A DNA stretch of 64,000 bases from positions 54,768,306 through 54,832,305 of the forward strand of contig NC_090173.1 of the NCBI RefSeq assembly GCF_024679245.1, written 5' to 3'. The stretch comes from Pseudorasbora parva (taxonomy: Eukaryota > Chordata > Actinopteri > Cypriniformes > Gobionidae). This document shows positions 12,507 to 21,700 of this stretch, one piece after another. Under the pieces are notes generated by a model. It worked only from the letters and a program-made list of their open reading frames with translations, made no database searches and was not told the DNA's origin. Each line of letters starts with the position of its first letter. Position 1 is the stretch's first letter. Made by a program: the position numbers and the translations under genes.

Positions 12507-13419
12507 CAGGGGCGTAGCCATCTTTTCAGAAGTGAGGGGGACAGAAATGTCGTAATACCATTATTTATTTATTTTGGACCAATATAATTTATCGCATCTC
12601 TTGCTTTTAATTGGGCAAGATATCAAATACACTTCTGAAAAATAACCAATAATTAATATCTATAATATTATCCTATTCTCCTATTTTTTGTGTGTGCCAA
12701 TTTTATGATTGGTTTATATACTACAAACACTTCTGCATTTAGACTCCATAGATTTTATGCAATGTAAAAAAATATATATATATTCTGATGTAACTCATCT
12801 GTTCTCTATGTCAATATATAGTAAAGTGTGATTTATTCCTGTGATCAAAGCTGAATTTATCATTAGTCAGTCTTCAGAGTCACATGATCCTTCACTGATC
12901 ATTCCCATATGAGGATCTGATGATCAACACACATTTAGGATTATTATCAGTTGTGCTGCTCATGGTGATGCTTAATTTTCTAAACATTTGTGGTAAAATT
13001 AAAAAAAAGAGAAATTAATACTTTTATTGATCAGACATGCATTAAATTGATCACAAGTGATATTTTTAATATTACAAATTAGATAATTTATTTAATAAAT
13101 GCAAATAAATGCTGTCCATTGAGCTTTCTATTCATTAAAGAATCCTGAAAAATAACATGTAGGCTATCATGGTTTCCACAACATTTTGGGAACTGTTTTC
13201 AACACTGATAATAATCATAAATGTTTCTTGATTATGAAATCCTCATCTGAGAATGATTAGTGAAGGATCATGTGTCACTGAAGAGTGGAGTAATGATGAT
13301 AAATTCAGCTTCGATCACAGGTCGACTAGAATCGGTGAGACCAAGTAAAAGTGCGGGGGACGAAAATACATTTTATTAAAAGTGAGGGGGACACGTCCCC
13401 CGCGTAATCTACGCCCATG
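12507..13419. mobile_element. hAT-like non-autonomous element, inverted relative of 1,380-2,925
   Basis: It starts CAGGGGCGTAGCC and ends ACGCCCATG, matching the termini of the element at 1,380-2,925 in the opposite orientation. The flanks are agtgaagg and cgtgaagg, a 7 of 8 match. The block 13,321-13,419 is nearly identical to the reverse complement of 1,380-1,485, including 'cgattctagtcgac'. Related sequence continues outside the right end to about 13,880 (equivalent to 1,615-2,100), so it inserted into another copy or was rearranged. Confidence 0.55.
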
Positions 13420-13900
13420 CGTGAAGGATCATGTGACACTGAAGACTGACTAATGATAAATTCAGCTTTGATCACAGGAATAAATAACCATATATTCACA
13501 TAGGAAAAAGACTGTTTTAGTTTGTAATAATATTTCACAATATTACTGTTTTAACTATTTTTGATTAAATAAATGCAGCTTTGGTGAGCAGAAGATACTA
13601 CATTAAAAAAGCTGCATTATTCATATGATACTTTATTGTCAATAAATAGGCTACATTGAGATGGCTTGATAAGCACACAAAGCATTTATTGTCGCACTCG
13701 TCTGATTGTCTGCGTTACGTTTCATCATCATAACGATTGTTTTCGTTCAGCTGCAGCTCCAGCGTGACAGGGTTATTCTACGAATCCGCTTTTGGACTTT
13801 CTGTGAGAGCAAACTCCTCATATTAAGATGCGAATAAAATGACAGGAGGTCATGCATAGATGATTTTTTTATCTCTGAATTTAAATCTTGATGTAATTTA
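13420..13900. repeat. Inverted homologue of 1,615-2,100
   Basis: The sequence with 'tttgatcacaggaataaat', 'tgcagctttggtgagcagaag', 'tcgcactcgtctgattgtc' and 'gctgcagctccagcgtgaca' is the reverse complement, with small differences, of the interior of the element at 1,380-2,925. Confidence 0.65.
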
Positions 13901-14562
13901 ATACTTAAGAATTAAGTATTAAATTTGGTGCTGTGATTACAAAAACAAATGGCTGTTTTAAACTTCACTGGTGCGGTTGCTTAATCGCTGCATTCAGCAG
14001 TTCATCAGCGCCCTCTGCTGTCACTGAGCGGCACTTCAGCAGCGCGTCTCCCTCACTCGTTCATGTGCTTCTCATTTACATCTGAGCGCGCGTACCTTTG
14101 ACCATAGACTGTAAAAAAAAGCCTTTGACGCAGAATACAGCGGTGTTGAGCATTTATATGTTGATGGGCAACGTATTCTTGAGTGCATTATAAAAATTTA
14201 ATAATTGTTAATAATGAATAATTAATAATTATTATTAACATATTTTGAAGTGCCCATGATAACAATATCGTGCATATTCATTATCGTGGAATATTGCATT
14301 ACCAACAATCGGCACGTCTAAATATATTTCTGTAATGCTAAACCTGCTTTTTCAGAACCCAACCTTCACTGTCACAATATCTTTCAGAAATCTTTTATTA
14401 AAAAAGATTACATAATATTACTACGCATATTAATAATATTATTATTAGCATATTAATGCTAATTTGATGATCTGTCTATGTTGAACAAGGTTATGCTGCT
14501 TCATTTTTCTGTGTAAAGTGAGATTGTCCACGATGAAAACATTATATTAATATATTATTATT

Positions 14563-14620
<58 letters not shown>

Positions 14621-14989
14621 TATTCTTAATGAGCAATTTTAAGCTATTTAAAGTTTCCTTGTCATTACTTTCAAAAACTTATTTCTGTTTGCTTAAAATT
14701 ATAAACATCTATCATGGAATCAAAGAATATAAATGCTTTGTGGTAATTAAAAACATTAACTAAGTACAAGAAACAAATATGTTTACAATTAAGATCATAT
14801 ACAATGCAACCACATGTAAATATTACTAAAATCAAAAAGACATTTTCTCACTCATTTTTAACAGTTTGAAGATAAAGATTACTTGGTTGCACTTTGTTTG
14901 TTATGTTTGCCTCAGGTAGTTATTTAAACAACATGCGTTTGCACATTTCATGCAAAAATATATTTTAAATAATTTAAATGTATAAAGAT
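13900..14989. other. Leader-intron sequence with an (AAT)n tract, no gene
   Basis: AT-rich sequence with an (ATT/AAT)n run near 14,560-14,622. A more GC-rich patch lies at 13,970-14,110. No open frame or RNA gene is supported. Confidence 0.5.
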
Positions 14990-15617
14990 TAGGGCCGGGA
15001 CTTTAAAGCGTCAATTAAGATAAATTAATTACGGGACTTTAACGCGTTAATTAATTACGCAAATAAATAAATAACATAATTTTAACCACCTATTTTTGCA
15101 CCGCGGAACGTTTTTCAATGAATGAGTTTCGACGGACCGATTATACTGGAACACCAACTGGCGCACAGAAGAAGTCACGACAACAACAAACCAGTGTGAA
15201 CAAGAACGAAGAAGCTGATGAGACTGCTTTGCTTGGCCCCGTGGATGGGAAATTTTGTTTTAAAAAACGAAAGGATGGAAGCGTCGACAAGAGCATGGTA
15301 GTGTGCAAGCTATACAACAAGGAATTAGCGTATCACCGCAGCACATCGAGCCTCAAATATCACAAATATGCTTTTGCTACACTTAATGGCAAACATTGCA
15401 CTGGTCTGCTGGACTGAAATAAATAAACAATATTTTGTTGATTAAGCTTATGTATTCAGTCATTATTCAATGGTATACTAAAAATCCATGTGAAAAATTA
15501 CTTCTCATTGTTCTCAGGTCAAATATTTATATGCAATTAAAATGCGATTAATTTCGATTAATTAATTACAAAGCCTCTAATTATTAGATTAATTTTTTTA
15601 ATCGAGTCCCACCCCTA
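14990..15617 (+). mobile_element. hAT-family MITE with exact 8 bp target duplication
   Basis: The element starts TAGGGCCGGGACTTTAA and ends TCGAGTCCCACCCCTA; the termini are imperfect inverted repeats. It is bracketed by a perfect 8 bp duplication, ataaagat, at 14,982-14,989 and 15,618-15,625. At 628 bp it is a deletion derivative that keeps only the N-terminal zinc-finger part of a hAT transposase. It lies in the predicted leader intron of the Helentron gene, about 100 bases upstream of the acceptor, so it arrived after that gene was assembled. Confidence 0.85.
15118..15417 (+). pseudogene. BED zinc-finger remnant of a hAT transposase
   Basis: The 99-codon frame contains KSMVVCKLYNKELAYHRSTS followed by SLKYH, which matches the BED-type zinc finger at the N terminus of Ac-like hAT transposases. 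The second Cys of the usual C-x2-C pair is replaced by Tyr (CKLY), and the sequence ends soon after the finger. The RNase-H-like catalytic domain is absent, so it cannot be a working transposase. It lies wholly inside the MITE at 14,990-15,617. Confidence 0.75.
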
Positions 15618-15719
15618 ATAAAGATTGTAAATGCATTATGTATTACAAGGTTAACGTATGTGTCATAGTACATATTATTATAAATTCTATAATTTCAACA
15701 TGCCATTGTTTTTCCTTAG

Positions 15720-18700
15720 ATGCCTAAGCTGAAGCGATTTCGAATGCGGCGCCAGCCATTGAACAACAAAAGTAAGACTGATGCCTCTATTTCCCCTGTT
15801 TGCGTGTGCCCAGATGTGTCTGGCATTGTAGCAGGCAATGAGGTTCGAATGCAGTCTGCAGAGGTGAATGAGGAGCTTGTAGGTGTAGCCTGCAGTGTAG
15901 TTTCAATAGTCAAGCATAAGACACATAATGTGTGTACCTGGCAGAAATCAGATCTTCAGGAAATTCGTAGTGAGGGAAGTAAATTGGTTAAGGACATGAA
16001 AACGAAAGGCAATGGAGACGGTCAGTTTCCTCATAGGTTTGGTGGCCAATATAGTGTGTTCAATAAAACATGCGAAGTAACAGTAGGACAAGAATTACAT
16101 GGAACAAAGATTGAGTTGTATGAGAAATTACAGGAGATGCTGTTTAGTCATGAATATTCTTTTATGAACATAAATGGAGACATATGCAGTATTGTGAGAC
16201 ACAACGATTTCTATGTTGTTGTAGACTGTAATGTCCGTAATGCACATGGTATGGGATCTAACATTGGTACATCCGTTGTTATTTTTAACACAAACTGGCA
16301 AGACCTAGTTTTGCACATCGACAATTTAATGACAAGCCTGAGTGCAGATGAGTTTAGAATCTGTGGTTTCAATGTGCACGACATCTCATCAGATATGCCA
16401 AGCTTGAGCAATACTAATATTGTTGGAGAAATTAGTACAGTCAAAGATACTGAAAAAAGTTTACAGTCTACATCTAATGAAAGAGAAAGTGTAAGTAGCA
16501 TCCGTGGAACATTTCATCAGGGTGATAGCAAGTTCCAGTGGCCTGGAAAACAGTGTGTTGCAATCAGTTTGGCTGCAATGGCAAAGCACAGTGTACGTAG
16601 TGTGTTCTCATGGGAAACAAAAGATTTAGATAATGTTGTAACTGTGGGTGACAGCTTGTATTCTAGTTTACGTCAAAGTGGTTCAATCACTGATCCAACA
16701 GAGGAAAAGTTGTTATGCATTCCAGATCTACCCCAGCAGTACACTTTTAATTCAAACACATTTACACTTGAATATGGGGACTTTGTTTCTGGATTTGTAG
16801 ATGTGGTTAAAGAAGAATTTCTTTTGTCTGGTGCATGTGTGAGATTGCTTGATGGTTTGCAATCAATGTTTGAAACATATGATACATGCTTTTTAACCAT
16901 AAATGCTAGTACCTGTGCTATTATTAAGCAAAATGGAAAATTTGCTATAGTTGATTCTCATGCCCGTAGTAGTACTGGGATGCTAGATTGTGATGGATTA
17001 AGTGTGGTTGTATATTACAATTCACTGAGTTGTGTTTTGAAACACATTCAAAATTTGGCTGCATGCATTGGCGGAAACCTACAGGCTTTTGAAATAAGTG
17101 GTGTATGTGTACATCAAGTTAAAAGCAATAAAGCAGCTGTCACGGACTTAAGAAAATCAGGGTGTGTTGGAGAGAAAAGGAGATTTCAGTGTACAACTAT
17201 GACTTCGGACAAAAAGAAAGATTGTGTGGTTGTGAAAAAACAGAAACAGCATTTCAAGGACAACTCGGACATAAGTGAAAAAAATTCTAAAAGTCCTGTT
17301 AATTCAGATGTAGTTTATTTGGGAAATGGAACTAACAGAATGTTTGATTTTAGACCGATGTGTCATGAACTTAAGCAAAAATTAAGTAACAAACTTCATG
17401 TAGAGCTCCATGGTGAAAATGTACTTTTACCAGCAGAAATAGGACCAATTGGCTGTCCTTGTAAAACAATCAGTATTGTAGGTGATGGGAACTGTTTCTT
17501 CAGGGCAGTGGCACAAGTGGTGTGTGGCACACAAAAATCTCACCGAGCAATTAGACTTGCAATTGTAAAACACATGGAATTGTATAGTGACGAATACAGA
17601 TGTCTTTTAAGATGTCAGTATAAATCTATGGATGATTATTTGTCAAGTTCAAAAATGAAGTTTGTAGGATCATGGGCCACAGAAGTCGAAATTCAATCAA
17701 CGGCAAATTATTTAGGAGTTGATATTTATACATACCATAATGAGAAATGGTTAAAGTACAGTTGTATACATAAAAGAATCAGTAATCAAGGGATATATTT
17801 GACACACTGTAATGACAATCACTATGAAGTTGTGATATGCGTAAGACAACCTGATAACCAGATATGTTATAATTTGTGTCAAAATGAAGACAATATTGGA
17901 AAAATGCGCACAAGACAAAGTGTAAAGCCACAAAATGAAGTTAATGTTCAGCATGTGGAGCCAGTTTCTGTTGATCGAGATACAAATAATGATATAAATG
18001 ATAAAAGGAGGAGATATGTGGGAAAATATTATTCATTGAAAAGAGTTAAAAGTAAAATGAATGTACGAATGCATTCACGCAAAGACCACATTAAACAACG
18101 TATTTTGGAGTTGTATCATAGCAATACTGAGTTTCAGCAACATGTGAAAACTGCCACTAGAACAAGATATTATAGAAATGTTTCATATAACAACTCATTA
18201 AAACAAGCAAGTAAGATTAAATATTCTAAAAACAAGCAGCACAAGCAAAAAGTAAAGGAGTACAGCAAGGTGAAATACTGTGAAAATGAACAACATAAAA
18301 ATAAAGTGAAGCAATACAGCAAGATGAAATACAATATCAATCAACAACATCAAAATAAAGTAAAGGAATACAGCAAGGTGAAATACAATGTCAATGAACA
18401 GCACAAACATAAAGTAAAGGAGTACAGCAAGGTCAAATACAATGTCAATGAACAGCACAAACATAAAGTAAAGAAATACAGCAAGGTCAAATACCATAAT
18501 AATGAAAAGCATAGAAATACAGTAAAGAAACAAAGTCATTTAAAGTATAACAACAATGCATCACATAAAGAAAATGTAAAAAGAAAAAACAAGATGAAGA
18601 GAAAACAATTGCAACAAAATAAGCAGCATTCTGATTTTGTCAGAAAACAGTTTGAAGAGAGAGTTAGTTCTGGGTTAGAGTTTGTTTGTTGTGTTTGCCA

Positions 18701-21700
18701 TAGATTGTTGTTTAAACAGCAGGTATTGTGTTGTAGAAGAGAATGTTACAATGATAATCCTGCAATGTCATTGATAGCCAACAAATGTATTACAGATCGC
18801 TTTTTGCACAAGTGTGGTGAGCAATGTGATATTTCCTGTGATTTGGCAAATTCCTGTAAAGGTCAGCTTTGGATTTGCTTTACTTGTCATTCTAAGTTAA
18901 AAAAAGGTGACATGCCAGCAGAAAGTGCAGTTAACAATCTGGAATTGCAAACAATACCAGAAGAATTGAGTTGTCTTAATAACTTAGAGCAACATTTAAT
19001 TTCATTACATATTCCTTTTATGAAACTTTTATCTTTGCCAAAGGGCTCCCAAAATGGAGTCCATGGCCCCATTACTTGTGTGCCAGCTAATGTAAAACAA
19101 ACAACAAACGTTTTGCCTAGAACAGAAGCTGAAGGGTCTTTTGTATGTGTGAAGTTAAAGCGCAAATTGACATATAAAGGTCATTATAAGTATCAGTATG
19201 TTGATACAAATAAAATTAAACAGGCATTGTGTTACTTAAAACATTGCAACAAGTTTTATTCCGAAATAGCTTTTAATGACGATTGGTTTAATGAGTTTAC
19301 TAGGCAGGAAAATGAAGGTGACAACGATAAAGATAACACTGAGGAGAATGAAGTGGAAAATTTAAATGTTGATGAGGAATTACATGATAGGCAACAGCAC
19401 TGTATGTTCATGGACACGTGTTTACAGCCTGTAGATATTGGGCAAGAAGTTCTTGATCAGTACTTTGATGGCATTGTGAATATTGCTCCTGCTGAAGGGA
19501 ATACTCCAGTTAAAATGCTTGCAGATGAAACAAACGAGGCAAAATGTTTTCCTGTTTTATTTCCAGATGGTTGTTCATCTTTTCATGACAAAAGGCCATA
19601 TAGATTAACATTGTCACGCTACTTTAATACTAGAATTTTGCATGCAGATGGCAGATTTGCTCAAAATGTTGAATACATTTTTTATGCACAATATTTGTCA
19701 GAAGTTCAACAGGTAGTGTCTAGTGTATCTATCGCTCTAAGAAAAGGGCATGGGAGTAGCAAATCCATACCCTGTGACATGTTTAAAGACACAGAGTCCT
19801 TAAGGCAAGTTCTTAATTTTGATGAAGGGTATAGGTTTTTGAAGCCCATCCGCGGCACACCATCGTTTTGGCAAGGTGTGCAAAAAGATTTATTTGCAAT
19901 GGTCAGACAGTTGGGCATTCCCACTTGGTTTTGCTCATTTTCTTCTGCGGACATGAGATGGACAAATCTGATGTCAAGTATTTTAAGAAATGAAGGTAGA
20001 CAAGAAACTTTAGATCAGCTTGAATGGGCTGACAAATGTGAGCTTTTGCGTCGAAATCCTGTTACTGCAGCTCGCATGTTTGATTTCAGGTGGCATTGTT
20101 TTTTGAAAGAGGTGCTTATGTCACCGCTCCAACCCATAGGAGAAGTTGTAGATTATTTTTATAGAGTTGAATTTCAACAACGTGGTTCTCCCCATGTTCA
20201 TTGTTTGTTTTGGATCAAAAATGCCCCACAAATAGATAAAAGTTCTGATGAGGAAGTTGTTGACTTTATAGACAGGTATGTTACTTGTGAAGTGCCCAGT
20301 GAAGATGAAGAGCTGCACAGCGTTGTCACTTCTGTACAACAACACAGTAAACGTCACTCAAAAACATGCAAAAAGAAAAACACAGTTTGTCGATTTAACT
20401 TTCCTAAACCACCGTCAATGCGAACATTTATATGCCGTAGAAAAGTAGAAGATGTGCCTGAGGAAGACGAGCCTGATAAAGATGTTTCTACTAATAGTCA
20501 TCAAGATAAAAGTAAAAGTGGAAGTGTCAATGATAACACAAATCTAGAATATGCTCGTAACATAATGACAGCAGTCAAAACAGCTCTTTTAGAAGAGAAG
20601 ATAAATTCTGTCGAAAGTTTGTTTAACAGTGTTGGAATAAATCAGGAATTGTTTGAAATGGCATACAAGTCCATAAATAATTCTACACACATTGTCTTGA
20701 AACGACAGTTAAATGAAGTGTGGGTTAATCAATATAATAATTTTGGCCTTCAGTGCTGGAATGCCAATATGGACATTCAATATGTAACAGATGCTTATGC
20801 CTGCATAGTTTATATAATTTCCTACATTTCAAAATCCGAAAGGGAAATGGGATTGTTATTAGCTAATGCCCAACGGGAATCAACAACCCAGGGTAACGTT
20901 GATGCAAGACAAGCTTTAAGAAAGCTAGGGAGTGTGTATTTACACAATCGAGAAGTTAGTGCACAGGAAGCAGTTTATAGATTAACTAATATGCACTTAA
21001 AAGAGTGTTCACGCAATGTTCAGTTTATTCCTACAGGTGAGGATACTGTTCGTATGAGTTTGCCACTGAGCGTTATTCAAAACAAGTTGGAGTCTCAGAA
21101 TCTGAAAAGTGAAGAGATGTGGATGACAAGTTCTATTGATCGATACAAGAATAGGCCAAACCAGCAAGTTTTTAATGATATGTGTTTAGCCACATTTGCA
21201 TCAGAGTATCGAATTATATACAAAGGTCAGTCTTGTTCTAATAAAATTATGTTGCAAAACAACTTGGGTTTTATTGTAAAAAGAACACGCACTCAACCTG
21301 CTATTGTACGTTTTGCACGATTCTCAGTGACAAAGAGTCCTGAAAAATTTTATCAAAGTTTATTACAACTGTTTCTTCCATATCGTGTAGATAGTCAACT
21401 GAAACCAGAGGGCTATAATAATTATGAGAATTTTTATAGAGAAGGTGAGGTTTCTATTAATGATGGGTCTGTACATTTGGTACAACAGATTGTAAATAGA
21501 AATAGAGGACTTTTTGAAAAAGATGCAGATGTATTGGACACTGCACAAAATACTGTTAATAATGAGGACATGTTAGAAAATGCATGGAGTTCACTTTGTC
21601 CTGAACAACAATTGGAACGTTTTGAGTGTAAACAAATTAGACTTGAGACAGATCAGGAAATAGAGGGAAATGAAATTATTCCAGATTTAAGTAACAATCA

